From: Urechis unicinctus
Taxonomy: Eukaryota; Annelida; Polychaeta; Xenopneusta; Urechidae
Reading direction: 5' to 3'
Length of the DNA stretch: 64,000 bases
NCBI GenBank assembly: GCA_034190875.2
Contig: CM067356.1
Span: 26,980,505 to 27,044,504, forward strand
In this document: one piece after another, positions 1 through 12,595 of the stretch
Position numbering within the stretch: position 1 is the stretch's first letter
Layout of the letters: each line of letters starts with the position of its first letter
Translations under genes and position numbers: made by a program
Notes under the pieces: model-generated
What the model saw: the letters and a program-made list of their open reading frames with translations, nothing else
Databases searched by the model: none
What the model was told of the DNA's origin: nothing

Positions 1-1815
1 TATGGTGACTATGAAATGACACGAAATACTCCCCAGTCATCAGGTGACAATACCATGAAATCAACAAATGCACATGGGACTGTTGATCCAACGACTCGGG
101 GCTCGGCGTCTGTTAAAAAATATGGTATCATCTGATTGGTCGAGGTGACCACTGCTCCGAATTAAACAGAGAATTTCCCCGTTGGAGACGCTTCGATTCA
201 CTTGTGGCGTCTTCACATATTTCCTCGGGCGGAATGCTTCGGTGAGCGCGCTAAGAGAAGCTATAAACTCTTTGCTTCTACTGCGACCTCGATCTGACGT
301 TGATTCGTGGTCTGATCCAGTCAGAACGTCGTCACCAGAAACGAACCACTCACATTCAGAGCTGTCACGCGCATACCACGTTCTCGCTTGGGCAACCCCG
401 CCTGATCCCGACATCAGCTGATAACCGAGCCCTCTGGTGAGCTAACGTGCCTCGTCAAGTTGCCGCGTGGGTCGCAATGCAGCCAATAGCAAGGGTGTGA
501 ATATCAGGCGACTTTAAATAAGTCGAAAGAGGTTTTATTCACATGAGTATCTGCCATGTGATGTATATTCCAATTGCAAACAATGCGATAATATTATAAA
601 TGCATAGCCTTTCACCGATGGTTCTGATAAATCTGTTTGGGACATCACCTCCACAATCTGTCAGCGTTGACCACATATTGTGACTCAAAGGCTGATGACT
701 GTCGAGGGTATGAGGGAAGCGGGGAGGGATGGGGTGGGGGGGGGGGGAAGCATGGATCGGATGTGGGACCGCGGTCTCGTGCGCAGTAAGCGAATGATCC
801 AGGCGGCGGGCAAACTCAAGGAAAGTTAACATCAGCGTTAGTCAGGATGATTGCGGCACATTTATACACGCAATCACGCATAACTACTTGAACCCGAAGT
901 TCATTGCACATACTACACACAATGCGGTTGAGAGAGATCGAGTCACGAGACTGGCGAGTCTGATTCTACAAGATATTTGCCTCCCTCAAATAAATGCACT
1001 GGTCGACATGAGTTACAACAAAGGTCGTGAGGGATTGTATTCTCGAGTGGCACCAAACGCAATCAAAATAGATTCATAGAAGATAATGAATGAGGGCAAT
1101 ATCGATTGATTTCTAACAATTATAGGATTTCTATTTATGATTGAAATTTTTTGTCATTTGGGGAAAAGAGGAGTAATAATTCACGCCTTATCGACACGCT
1201 CAAGAATCGGGAAATACCCAACAGGTGCTAAAGAACATGAAAAGGACCTTAATTGTGGCTAAACAGCAGCTTTAACGCGCTCGACTTGTTATGGACTTTG
1301 GACGGTCAGTGATGCAGTTCGCGGGGTCTGTTGAGGTATCCACACGATTTTGTTCCGAGAACGGTTACTAACAGCGCTCAGGTCAATCAATTGTAGCCAG
1401 ACACTTTGGTACGATGTGTGACCTTTCCCAGGGGTAAATGTCATCAATCTGCTGGAATGGGGATGGAAAATTACACGATTCGGGTAATCGAGGTATAAAG
1501 CATGAGGCAATAGTGGGGTGGTCTGGTGGGGTGGTCGGTTTGTATTGGTTTATCCTTGTAATACACAAGCCGGATCTGATCTTTAAATGGATATAGTTGC
1601 CGATTCGGTGTGTGTGTGTGTGAATAGTTCAAACGTCCACCACTGATGACAATAGCCTCACTATCGATCAGTAATCCGTATGACCACTAGACATATCATA
1701 CTCGGACAGGGTCATATTAGTGCATAAAAAGGTCTACGTCACCATGCCGTTAAGGCAACACGAGTAAACCATTACCACGCCTAATATGGCAGTTCATGAC
1801 AACTGGCATAACATG
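1..1815. other. Unassigned upstream flank
   Basis: No gene is recognised here. A minus-strand open frame at 61-414 (117 codons, acidic and Ser/Arg-rich in its first half) has no motif I know and no clear splice context. A G-homopolymer-rich stretch lies at 730-750. The region is otherwise unremarkable unique-looking sequence upstream of the first sterol methyltransferase gene. Confidence 0.5.
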
Positions 1816-1819
1816 CCAC

Positions 1820-2262
1820 ATGCTAAATCATGGTATCTGATGAATAATAGCACATGACAGATCGTAGCACCTTATAGTACGTGATAAATCATTGTACTTG
1901 ATAAATCATGGTACGTGATAAATCATGGCACGTGATAAATCATAGCACCTTATCAGCCATGGTACCTTTTAAATCACAACACATTCAAGTCATAGCACTT
2001 GATAAATCATAGTACCTGATAAATCATAGTACGTGATAAATCAAAATAGGTGATAAATCGAAGTACGTGGAAAATCATAGTACCTTATAAATTATGGCAC
2101 TTAAAAAAGTCATAGCACCTTATAAACCATGGCACCTTATAAATCATAGCACCTTATCAATAATGACACCTTACAAGTCATAGCACCTGATAAGTCATGG
2201 GACCTTTTAAGTCATGGCACCTGATAATCACGGCACCTGATAAATCATGGCACCTGACACCT
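1820..2262. repeat. 17-18 bp minisatellite upstream of SMT copy A
   Basis: Degenerate tandem units of about 17-18 bp built on GATAAATCATGGCACCT run for roughly 440 bp, ending about 350 bp before the SMT copy A start codon. Units vary in the last bases (GTACGT, GCACCT, GTACCT). The open frame over its right end (2197-2397) partly reads through the repeat and is not taken as a gene by itself. Confidence 0.8.
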
Positions 2263-2326
2263 GAATCTTCTATTGTTGACCACCTTTTAACTACGCTCAG
2301 CGTTTCACCACCGCCAACCCACGTGA

Positions 2327-2393
2327 CTATGCAATCACTAGCGCTCGGCCTGCTTGTGCTCGGTGCTTCAAGCTCGATGTTAAAAGGCTCCCG
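2327..2393 (+). other. Possible short 5' exon upstream of SMT copy A
   Basis: An ATG at 2327 opens 22 codons that look like a hydrophobic leader (MQSLALGLLVLGASSSML) and stop at a strong splice donor, CCCG followed by GTAAGT at 2394. It may be a leader exon of an unrelated transcript or an alternative 5' exon of the SMT gene. Yeast and plant SMTs do not normally have a signal peptide, so a role in the SMT protein is doubtful. Confidence 0.2.
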
Positions 2394-2618
2394 GTAAGTG
2401 GGGCCGCTGAACGCACAGCCACTGCCGCCTGGTGTTAGGTCTCGTGCGATATTGCTGCTACAGAGCGGACACAGCTAGACTGATATTATCTCCGTCGAGC
2501 AAGAGTTGTCTGGTCTTTTGCGACGTGAGGTTGTTATATGGTGGTCAATGCCAGCTGCGCTCCGTGACTGCGCCCACTGAGGATACCTACCTGCGTTTAA
2601 AGGCCGAACGTATCGAGA

Positions 2619-5600
2619 ATGAGTTCTAACGCCAAACCGCAGCTCACCACTCTCCTTGCACGCCCGGGAACCCAGGCCAAGAAGGTGTTATGTAAGGCCG
2701 AGAAATATCTAAATTTCTACGATACATCTAAAACAGAAATCGACGAAATCAAGGAAAGGAAAGAGAACCAGACTGACGTCGTGAACTGTTACTATGATCT
2801 GGCGACTGACTTCTATGAATACGGATGGGGGGATTGTTTTCATTTCGCGTTAATGTGCAAAGGGGAACCTCGCGATGTCAGCATGTACAAACACCAATAT
2901 AGGCTGCCTCTCAAATTATCCGTACAGCCAGGCCAGGTTGTCATGGTAACTATTTTCTTCTATTATCACTCACACTCTGTGTTATCTTACGTGCATTGTA
3001 GTGAGTCAGCTGTCAGAATATTCTGGTTAATCGGTACATGGAGGAAGGTGTGTGAGGTTGGTATGGAGGAGGGTGTGTGAGGTTGGTATGGAGGAGGATG
3101 TGTGAGATTGGTATGGAGGAGGGTGTGTGAGTTTGGTATGGAGGAGGGTGGTGAAGTTGGTATGGAGGAGGGTGTGTGAAGTTGGTATGGAGGAGGGTGT
3201 GTGAGGTTGGTATGGAGGAGGATGTGTGAGATTGGTATGGAGGAGGGTGTGTGAGTTTGGTATGGAGGAGGGTGTGTGAAGTTGGTATGGAGGAGGGTGT
3301 GTGAAGTTGGTATGGAGGAGGGTGTGTTAGGTTGTTATTGAGGAGGGTGTGTGAGTTTGGTATGGAGGAGGGTGTGTTAGTTTGGTATGGAGGAGGGTGT
3401 GTGTTAGTTGGGTGGAGGGCGGGGGTGTGTGAGGTTGGTATGGAGGAGGGTGTGTGTGGTGTGGTATGGATGGAGGGGGTGTGTGTGAGGTTGGTATGGA
3501 GGAGGTGTGTGAGGTTGTTATGGAGGAGGGTGTGTGAGGTTGGTATGGAGGAGGGTGTGTGAGGTTGGTATGGAGGAGGGTGTGTGAGGTTGGTATGGAG
3601 GAAGGGTGTGTGAGGTTGTTATGGAGGAGGGTGTGTGAGGTTGGTATGGAGGAGGGTGTGTGAGGTTGGTATGGAGGAGGGTGTGTGAGGTTGGTATGGA
3701 GGAGGGTGTGTTAGGTTGGTATGGAGGAGGGTGTGTTGTTCTTTGGTTAGGGAGGAGGGTGTGTGGTTTGGTATTGGGGTTTGTGGTTGTTGGGAGGGTT
3801 TGGTTCGGGAGGGTGTGTGAGTTGGTATGGAGGGTCTGGGGGAGGGTGTGTGAGGTTGGTATGGAGGAGGTTGTATGGAGTTGGTACGGAGGAGGGTGTG
3901 TGAGGTTTGTATGGAGGACGGGGCGCTTCACCCAATGGACGGTCACCTCTTACTCATGTTCTGATTACCATTAAACACGCAATGTATGGGTGCAGTGATC
4001 ATGGCACATTGCACCATGTCAGTTACTGACTAGCTGACGAGGGGCACCTCCTGATGCCGAGATTGAGCTCGAATGAGCAGACGACAGTTGCGTTCTGCTC
4101 ATGCGCCTCTGCCCAAGTCACGTGCTTTGTCGCGCAGAACATTACACGGCGCCGACAGGACGTCGGCCAACTTCTGTTTCACAACTTTACTGCAATACAG
4201 GTCATATAACTACATACAGCGTGACTCATTAAAAAAACGTGTATTTTCCTGACGTTTGGCCCGGTCAAAGGTCACGCGCCCATAAAATCCCCTCGTTGCT
4301 TTCGATAAGGCCTCATTGTTGTTGACCGAACTTCGGATACCCTTCAGCTCAATCTGCCATTATTTGTTCTTAAACTTCTCGGTTTTCTGTATCATGTACA
4401 TGAGTGCGCAAAGATCGATTATCATGTGGTGACATAGTGCAGAATAGGATCACAGAAAATCCTCGCCTTTTACTTGTTAAATATTTCAATGAATACTTCA
4501 TAAGCCTGCTGCAATGACAACCTAATTAAATAATATTTCTCTTGCGTTGTCGTGGTGACGTATAGCTCGAAGGATATGTATAGGAGTCGAAGAGCTTCTT
4601 AATTCACAAGTCCAATGAACAGGGACAGGACAGTGACAATTTGGTATGTGCGGACCTGTCGATCAGAGTTAGCTTATTATCATGCCTTTGGATGCGTTCA
4701 ACTTATTCTTTTAGGGCATATCATTTATAGAGTTGAATATATGCTCCCAGTCATAGGTTCGTGCACACAGGAACGTTACACGGGTATTGTGCTCGGGTAT
4801 CATCACTCTTGCTAGCCCTACAGGACATTTGGCAGACGTCCTACGATGTTCGATCCAATCGCAGTGCACAAATCCACAATTCAAATCAGATACCTTGAAC
4901 GTTTGAAACCTGGCGAGTTACTTGGTTTCATCGCATGTTTTGATGCTAATGAACAATTTGCGCCTATAATCACGAGTGATGTAATCAGCTGACATTTGAC
5001 TACCATTACGATTGGAGTCGTGGTGGCATTATCGATAAGCACATGTCGACATGTTTATATTCAAAACGAGGCTGTGCTATTTCATTCAGATGACAGTTCA
5101 AAAACATCCAAACATAGAAACAGGACCGATCGCCATAACTTGGCGAGCCAAGTTGAAAAGCATGGTGCGCTCCATGCGCACCTAGCGAGCGGAAAGCAAA
5201 CAAATACCACATGACCTTATATTTACCATAATGGTGGCCATCGCTCACGATTTTTCGGAAATCGATATATTTCTTAAAGAATCGCATAGCGATGTAGTCA
5301 GAAGTAGTCTTTAATGGGCTCACAAAATGCAGAAGCAGGACGGGATTTATTTATATTATCATCCGACCGGAACTTCTCACTGTTACCTACGTTTTTGTTG
5401 AGGTTTTGTTTGGTTGAGATATAAATGTTTTCTTTAAATAAACCCGAACCACCATCGTCTCGACGCCAGGCCCCAAAACACTCCCCGTTACAAGGACACA
5501 CTCGACTGCACCCATAAATCACGTCTGTCTAACTTGTAACCTGGGTGTTGTCCAAGTCACGAGACGATGACTGTACATGCACGCACACCAATGATACGAT

Positions 5601-8600
5601 CATGCAAGGGGTGAACGGACTTTTTCCTTTAAATAAATCAACACCTGATCACAAAAGAACGGACAAGACCACCCGGACGCCTGTCTGAAAATCGTTCGCC
5701 TTTCAAGAACACTATGACTTTTTTATGAGTATGGATGGGGACAGGGTTTTCATTTGGGATGTTTGCGCAAAGGCGAATCCTGCGAACATGCTTATACAAA
5801 ACACGAATACCGCTTGGCGCATGCGCTGAACTTGCAGCGTGAACACTCTGTGTTGGTGGGTTGTATGTTTATTATACTTCGCCTCTCAACCTAGTTTTTA
5901 TAGCATGTTTCGATCACATTGTTAAGATTGCATGCCGTCTTTTTGGTTTCGTTACCACAAGCGAAACTGACATGGCTGACCTCATTACACGCCTTGAAAT
6001 GCTCCAATCATAGCGGGATTTCGTGTATTGCCTCAGAACCAAGTAAAGACATAAATCGGCCACTCCAATATAGTTGTTTGCCAAGGAGCGCTCGACCCGA
6101 TTTTTTTTTCAAGAAAGAAATGATACTTGCTGGCTTATCTGCTTATGCCGGCAGACGATGTATACATGTCTGCGCGGTTAAGGCGTACGGGAGGTGAGCG
6201 TGGGAGCGCGTGCGATAGGGATTGTTGTGTGCTTTGTGCAATTCGCAGTGCAGCAATTTGGTTGCGTACAGTGTAAGTGTGTTGTGGGTGGGGGGAGGGG
6301 GTGGTGGGCATGATAGAGATGTATGTGTGTGGATGAGGGTGTTAATGAGGGTTGAGAGAGAGGAGGTGGATAGGAAGGGTGTGTGGGGAGTGAGGGAGCG
6401 AGTGAGAGATAAAGAGGGGCAGAGATAAGGGTAAGGTATATATGTAGGATTTAACGGACTCAGCCACACTAGCGTGTTAATTGTAAGGTGCCTACGAGAT
6501 AGTCCGCGTTGTACATGGAGTGTATGCGTCGTTTGGTGCTTCAAGCCGCAGAATCGCCCATGAGTTGGGCGTCATCGTGGGAGTGGTGGTGGTGGGGGAG
6601 GGGGGGGGGTGCTTTCTCGTTCGCCTGAATCGATCATCACTGAAATCAGTACGAGTCTGCTGCGCTTCATTGATTACCAGTCTCGTTTAAGATAATACCT
6701 TGTCTGGTATCCGTTGGTCACCCAAGCTGACCATATATTCGTTCGTCAAGTCCAATCCGCCTCACTTTATCGACACCCGCCCGCCCGCACAATCTCCACC
6801 CCCTCACTCTTACCCCGAGGTTACTTTTCAGAGAATATACCTTTCTCTGATAATCAACTCGCCCCACCCCGTGTGTGTCTCCCCTATAAAAAGACTATTG
6901 GACAATCCCTCTACCATGGTATTACCGGTCCCACCTGCAACACCCACGAACACCAACACACCTCTCCTCATATACACACACACCCACACCAACACACCTC
7001 TATTCATACACACACACCCATGAACAAACGCACCCACACACACTGCGTACACCCAATTATGCCAAATGCACCCTTCCCGCCCCAACCCCACTGACGATGA
7101 GTACCCCACCACCACACACTGACACACACTTGCACACACTGACGACGCGTACAGCCAGGCGAATGATCTGACCAGGCTTATTCGTCTGAACCTGCTCACA
7201 CTTCGCATTCACCCCGCTTCACACCTGTACATGCCCTGGCAACAAAGGTTTTTATTGACCAGGTTGACAACAGCCTCTCAGCTCGTGTCATTCAGACAGA
7301 GCAGGCAGATCAGCTTCATAACAGCGTCTGCTCCGCCGGGTCCCTGCTCCACTTACTGCCTGCTTCCCCTGCTCCACTTATTGCCCGCTCCCCTGCTCCA
7401 CTTACTGCCTGCAACCCCCTTCAGACTCGGCCTTGTGTAACCTGCGGGGTCAGCATCCGGTCCCTTGCCTCTTGTTCAGGGCCGGTGTTGTACCCTATTT
7501 ACTCGGTTAGACTCACTACGGCCAAGTTTTATCTTGGATGGATGACATAGCAATCATGTTTTTCGTTGTGGTAGTTGTTCGCTGTAAACAATCCACCACA
7601 TCCGATGCAAGCATCCCATCATGTTCCATATTATATTCAACCTGTCAAGATTCCATAATGTCCTGTGCCAACATCGTTTAATGTTCTTTCTAAACAACAT
7701 TTTGTATAAGCATTCAATAATGTTCTCGTCGCATCGTTGATTCATGCTCTGTGAAACACTGTCATGTTCTTTGTAAACATTCGGTCATGTTTTATATGAA
7801 CATTCCGTCATGTTCTATATGAACATATCGTCATGTTCTATATGAACATTCCGTCATGTTCTATATGAACATTCCGTCATGTTCTATATGAACATATCGT
7901 CATGTTCTATATGAACATTCCGTCATGTTCTATATGAACATTCCGTCATGTTCTATATGAACATTCTGTCATGTTCTATATGAACATTCCGTCATGTTCT
8001 ATATGAACATATCGTCATGTTCTATATGAACATTCCGTCATGTTCTATATGAACATTCCGTCATGTTCTATATGAACATTCCACCGTGATCAATGTAAAC
8101 CTGTTAATCGATGCATCCATCTCTTTGTCTGTTGATATTCCACTACTGTGTATGGTGATATTCAGTCATATTGTGCACCGTTGTTCTGTCGTGTTATTTC
8201 TGGATGTTTGTTCTGTGTGGGGCATTCAAGCCTTTTAACCTGTTCTTGGAATACTCCTACATTCCAATACGATCTCAAAAATATTTCCAATACAAATTTT
8301 CATCACTAAGTTAAACTTTCAACTAGGATCTGCGAACTTCCCAAAAACGTTTCATTTTCTGGGTCGGTATGTTCCACCATGTTTAATGCAAATATGGCAT
8401 CTTTTTGTATGCAAACATTGCATCACATGCATTGCATCACATGCACTGCATCATATGCATTGCATCACATGCATTACATCGTGTTTTATGCAAATATGCC
8501 ATCATCTTTTACGCGGCCGACCCATCAACCTTCATTTCGACATTCCACTATTTGAACGTGTTCTTATCCTCATGTTTGCTTGTGTTCTATCCACGTGACA

Positions 8601-11483
8601 GGACGTAGGATGCGGGATTGGGGGGCCTGCTCGTAACATCGCCAGCTTCACAGAGGCCCGGGTTGTAGGTGTCAACTTCAACGACTACCAACTGTCCAGA
8701 GCCGAAGTTCTCACCAAGGCGGCCGACCTGCAACACCTGTGTTCATTCATCAAGGTATAACACCTGTACGAGGCGGTCGAATCACTGGTCATCGGTCGTG
8801 TTTTACCCCTGCGTAGCGCATTCATCTGTAAAATCGCGCTCCATGAAATCTTGGCTACGAATCATGGCAGAAGCGCCAATCAGTTTAAACTGCGTTTATT
8901 TGAATTGTTGAATCTGGGTCATTTATGATGACGGATTCTAACCTCACAGTATAAATCTGTTTTAAAGTCATAATCGCTCTTGGTGATCTTATACGATACA
9001 GTGTGATACGTTTGAGATTTCATAGCATGTTGAATGGATGGATTTTTAGGGGGATTTCAACGATCTACCGTTCGAGAATGACCAGTTTGACCATGCGTAC
9101 GCCATTGAGGCCACTTGCCATGCGGCTGACCCCGTCAAGGTAAGCTGGGCCTTAATCAATCTCTCACCGACGTGCCATGCGCCAGTGATTTATGTAGAGT
9201 AATGTAGCACTGGTCCCGTGAGGTCGTCTAGGGTGGTTTGAATGGGTGAAATGTTGGGACGCATTATTACGAGCGCACCAATGCTATTGACCTTGATGCG
9301 CGTTGGGTTTTGTCCTTGGTTGTTTTCTTATTGCGCGTTCAGTGCCCTGGCTCACTGTAAATAGAGCAATTCATGTGTAATACAAGGGTATACGCGAGGT
9401 TAACATGCAAACATATTTCACCACATACTACTGAGCATTCTGACTGTAACCTTGAGGTGTCCGGTTTTAATCATGGAGTGCCTGGCTATAACCTTGAGGT
9501 ATATAGCGGTGTTTGACTGTTACCATGGAGTGTCCGGTTTTAACCATGGAGTGTCTGGTTATAACCATGGAGTGTCCATTTTTAACCATGGAGTTTCTGG
9601 CTATAACCATGGAGTGTCTGGCAGCAACCATGGAATGTCGGGTTGAGACCAGTAAGTGTCCAGCTGTAACCACGTGTTGTCTTGTTAACCATGGAGTGTC
9701 TGGATGTAACCATTGGATGTCTGTCTGACGCCATTGGATTTCTGGATGTAACAATTGGATTTCTGATTGTAACCATGGAATGTATGAGTGTATGGAATGT
9801 CTGATCGTAACTATGGAATGTCTGGTCGTAACCATGGAGTGCCCGGGCGTTACCATAGAGTATCTGGTAGTAACCACAGAGTGTCTGGTCGTTACCATGG
9901 AGTGTCTGGGCGTTACCATAGAGTGTCTGGTCGTAACCATGGAGTGTCTGGTCGTAACCATGGAATGTCTGGTCGTAACTATGCAGCCCCCATTTGGTCC
10001 GAGGGTAATTAATCCCACTGCCTGTCGTAAGAGGCGACTAATTGGAGGCAACCTGTTTGTTGTGGTTTGCGACAAATGTCGATAGATTTCTCCTCGACGA
10101 GAGTGGCCGGAATGGCCTGCTCCAGGCAATCAATTGGTGGTAACATGTCCCAGGATAACTATTCGTGTTAATTTTCTTCCACAGTGATTTCCCGTTTTGT
10201 CCCCCATTTATCAAATCAGGTCAGTCTTATCTTTTCATCTATACTCTTCTTTTGTAGGCACCATACAACACATTGTTGGTGTGCCGTTGAATCCTATACT
10301 TACCTTACCGTAACCATGGGGCTACCTGGTCGTAAGCATGGGGTGTTTGGTCGTAACCATGGGGTGTCTGGTGGTTCTCATAGGGTGTCTTGGTGTAATC
10401 ATGGATTGTCTGGTCGTTACCATGGAATGTCTGGTCGTAACCTTGAGGTGCCTAGTTGTAATCATGGTGCGTCTTACTTATATCACAATATGTCTTGGTG
10501 TGATTGGCAGGTGTACAGTGAGGTGTTGAGGACCATCAAGCCAGGAGGCAAGTTCGTCTTCTATGAGTGGATACTGACAGACAAGTATGACGCAAGTAAC
10601 AGCTACCATAAACAGATCATACATGATGTACTGGTGAGTTTGCCATATGTGTGCATGTTAGTGTATGTGTGTATATGTATGTTTTAATGTGTATGTATGT
10701 TAGTGTGTGCAGTGCAATAGTGTGCTTGTATTTGTGTGCGTGCGTGTGCGATCAGCCCTTACGCAGAAGCAAATACACTTTGTGTAACTCGTCTACAATT
10801 GACAGAGACTTGTACAAACAGTTGACAATACTTTATCGCCATAATATTGTCTATAAATACGGAAACTAACATATGTTGGACGCATCCACGCCACATGTGT
10901 GTTGATACTTCCCCATACAAGTGCATAAAGTAACAAAAGCAATATCAACAGAGCACTCACAGTATATTACTTATTAAAACCTGTTGGCAATATTCCCCGT
11001 GTGATCACATCAGTTAGCAGTGGGAAACACTGCCGAAACTACCACTATGATAACATTGCCATGATCATAGCGTGTCTCAATGGGACAGGTTTTTTTTTTC
11101 GGCGCGAATGTTAACAAATTTGGGTTTGATTGCAGGAAGGTGATGGCTTGCCCGAACTCAGAAACAAGGCCGAGGTCGAATCCGCCATGGAGAAAGCGGG
11201 GTTTGAGAATGTCGAAACGGTCGACCTGGCCCTGAAATCACCAGTACCATGGTGGAAGGTCCTCATGCCTCAGTGGACCTTTTCAGACCTCAAAATCACC
11301 CCGTTAGGTCGGTGGATGACGCACCTGTCTCTGATTGGGATGGAGAAGATAGGTTTAGTTCCTGCAGGCTCCGTTAAGGTGCACCGGATGCTGTGTAAGG
11401 GGGCTGACAGTTTAACATTAGCGGGTAAGGAGGGCATCTTTACCCCGATGCTTCTCGTTTCGGGAAGAAAACCAGCCAAATAA
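2619..11483 (+). CDS. SMT: Sterol C24-methyltransferase, copy A (five exons, apparently intact)
   Basis: Five phase-0 exons: 2619-2945, 8602-8754, 9050-9139, 10511-10633 and 11136-11483, giving about 346 residues, the usual size for Erg6/SMT enzymes. All introns have GT and AG ends. The family transfers a methyl group from S-adenosylmethionine to C24 of the sterol side chain, making 24-methyl (phytosterol-like) sterols. Visible signatures are YEYGWG at residues 66-71 (sterol-binding region I), the SAM-binding DVGCGIGGP at 110-118, EATCHA at 180-185, and KPGGKFVFYEW at 200-210, followed by a C-terminal SMT domain from about 232. The ATG at 2619 is chosen because the family core begins soon after it; no better upstream exon is certain. 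Exon 1 differs strongly from that of copy B while exons 2-5 are nearly identical. Intron 1 (5.7 kb) holds minisatellites and a decayed second first exon. Enzyme identity is confident; substrate preference is not visible. Confidence 0.92.
3036..3925. repeat. 25 bp G-rich minisatellite in SMT copy A intron 1
   Basis: About 35 tandem units of 25 bp, consensus GGAGGAGGGTGTGTGAGGTT plus GGTAT, start 90 bp after the exon 1 donor. Runs of GG and GGG on the transcribed-sense strand could form two-tier G-quadruplexes. The long frames across it on both strands (Val/Trp/Glu-rich on plus, Pro/His/Thr-rich on minus) are repeat translations, not genes. Confidence 0.95.
3930..5470. other. SMT copy A intron 1, no recognised feature
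   Basis: Non-repetitive intron sequence. Short open frames (for example 4615-4815 plus and 5006-5323 minus) have no recognisable motif and no supporting splice pattern. Confidence 0.5.
5480..5890 (+). pseudogene. SMT: Decayed type-b first exon of SMT inside copy A
   Basis: The stretch 5708-5855 matches the end of exon 1 of SMT copy B (48.36-48.51 kb): it reads YEYGWGQGFHF-like sequence, then the same R-A-H-A-L-N-L-Q-R-E-H run up to a donor at the same place (TTG then GTGGGTTG). It is broken by small deletions, including one that removes LAT of the YYDLATDFYEYGWG motif and a one-base loss after it, and it lacks the N-terminal two thirds. Sequence at 5480-5700 also resembles the region just upstream of copy B exon 1 (around 48.02-48.17 kb), so a promoter plus exon was once here. 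It lies in intron 1 of copy A and is the partner of the intact exon b in block B. Confidence 0.8.
6230..7150. repeat. Low-complexity purine-rich then C/A-rich tracts
   Basis: 6270-6425 is G/A/T-rich on the plus strand (GGGGGAGGGGG, repeated GAGAG), 6580-6610 holds G runs, and 6770-7140 is rich in CACACCCA-type words. Open frames here in both strands are compositional. The purine tract sits at the position equivalent to the purine tract at 51.83-52.06 kb in copy B, so it predates the duplication. Confidence 0.6.
7345..7412. repeat. Three 24 bp tandem units in intron 1
   Basis: Three imperfect copies of a C-rich word containing CCTGCTCCACTTACTGCC. Short, intronic, no coding sign. Confidence 0.6.
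7745..8090. repeat. 23 bp palindromic minisatellite in SMT copy A intron 1
   Basis: At least 13 consecutive 23 bp units of CATTCCGTCATGTTCTATAT plus GAA; each contains the near-perfect palindrome GTTCATATAGAAC. Two main variants alternate irregularly (CATTCCGTC and CATATCGTC). Looser relatives of the unit flank the array from 7.55 kb and to 8.3 kb. Block B has only loose, unexpanded relatives at the same place (52.33-52.65 kb), so the array expanded in copy A after duplication. Confidence 0.95.
8380..8515. repeat. Short TGCATCACA tandem tract before SMT exon 2
   Basis: About six copies of a word close to CATGCATTGCATCA, ending 90 bp before the exon 2 acceptor. The following stretch from TTTTATGCAAATATGCCATC is conserved in block B (52.63-52.75 kb) and contains an octamer-like ATGCAAAT. 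Confidence 0.7.
9430..9995. repeat. 21 bp minisatellite in SMT copy A intron 3, block 1
   Basis: Roughly 25 units of GTCTGGTCGTAACCATGGAGT with many variants. Frames across it on either strand (for example 9467-10129 minus) are repeat translations. The same repeat occurs at the matching intron position in copy B (53.77-54.02 kb). Confidence 0.9.
9981..10180 (+). mobile_element. SINE-like insertion interrupting the 21 bp repeat
   Basis: Between two blocks of the 21 bp repeat lies unrelated sequence carrying TGTCGTAAGAGGCGACTAA at about 10024-10042. I remember this word from a SINE core abundant in gastropod genomes; that memory is the only family evidence. No clear target duplication or tail was found, and block B lacks the insertion. 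Confidence 0.35.
10300..10495. repeat. 21 bp minisatellite in SMT copy A intron 3, block 2
   Basis: About nine further units of the 21 bp repeat, ending just before exon 4. The last 40 bases of the intron are identical in copies A and B. Confidence 0.85.
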
Positions 11484-12595
11484 GCTGAGCCTTCAAAAAT
11501 TTGATGGGGTTTGACTAATGATGTGGGGGGTACAGAAATACTTGATAATTAAAACTACACTGCTGTACGCTAACACATAGTCTTAACTGTACTGTGTCAG
11601 TTATCATGGCTTCAAAACACTTAACGCTTAGAGGCTTGTGTAATGACATGGTGAGGTGAGAACCGCGACCACTCGAAGGCTCTATAACATACAACGAGCG
11701 GTGTGTGTTGACCACGTTATAATACAGTGTGCTACGCAACTCATGCAAGATAGGTTCCGTGTGCAGCATGGTTCCCTGACAGTATCATAATGTTTGGATG
11801 ACGTCTGGTATTTCTCACCATAGTGCTGTGGTCAATCGAACGCGTGTGATATGAATATTGTCGTGGTGTTGCAATATTGAAGAGGTGATTTTGTACAGCG
11901 TCGATCACTTAACAATGTAGTTTGCTATACATAAGTCATAACGTTAATTGATTGTGTCAAAATGTTATGTTATGTTTTATAAATTAATGATTATATAATT
12001 GAATGGAAGTCATTGCCTGTGCTCTTCTCCATTATATGAAGATCATAATGTATCTATGTTAACTTTGCCTCAGTTGTGACTATGATGAGAGAATTTTTAC
12101 CCACTTTATTAGGGGCTGCAGACGTTTCTGTAAAAAGTATAATTTAAGTGTTGTTGTGTAATGTAATGCAACAGTCAACTTAACTTTTCTGGAATTTATG
12201 AGCCTGAATTTTCAGAACTATACTGCCTCTGAATGAAGACAATAATAAGGGAAAATGTTTTTAGTTCCGTGAGTTCAAACCGGCGTATTATTTCACTTCG
12301 GGGCATTACTTTTTGCGTGTATGGGCCAAGTGAAACTTTGGGTTTCATGGCTGACAAAGCAGGATGGGAGCCTCTTTTTGAACATGTCACTGAGCTTATT
12401 CAGCCTTAAAGTTACAGGAGTCAAACCTCGAAATCACAGATCTTTTTAAAAATAGAAACATCAGATTCAGCATGTAATTCAACCCGCTAAGTGGGAGCAC
12501 GATGAGGGGGGAAACGTGATTTCTGATAATGTTCTTATAAGTCACTTGTTAACAACACGAGCACGTTAGTTTGCTGTTAAATTAACGTGACCCTA
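11484..12595. other. 3' flank of SMT copy A
   Basis: Immediately after the stop codon copies A and B lose all similarity. An ATTAAA at about 11548 could serve as a poly(A) signal. Nothing else is recognised; short frames on the minus strand (11515-11769, 12196-12390) have no motif. Confidence 0.4.

Noticed and set aside
61-414. 117-codon minus-strand frame as a gene
   Set aside because: No recognisable domain, and an overlapping plus-strand frame is equally open; retained only as a remark.
3041-3974. Repeat-rich frames on both strands in the G-rich array
   Set aside because: They follow the 25-bp unit and change frame with each indel; the region is intronic.
7745-8090. Possible CRISPR array because of regular palindromic repeats
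   Set aside because: Units are directly adjacent with no variable spacers, there are no cas genes, and the context is an animal intron.
9467-10129. 220-codon minus-strand frame rich in TTRHSMV repeats
   Set aside because: It covers the 21-bp minisatellite in an SMT intron and the reverse of repeat units; the same repeat in copy B gives a different frame.
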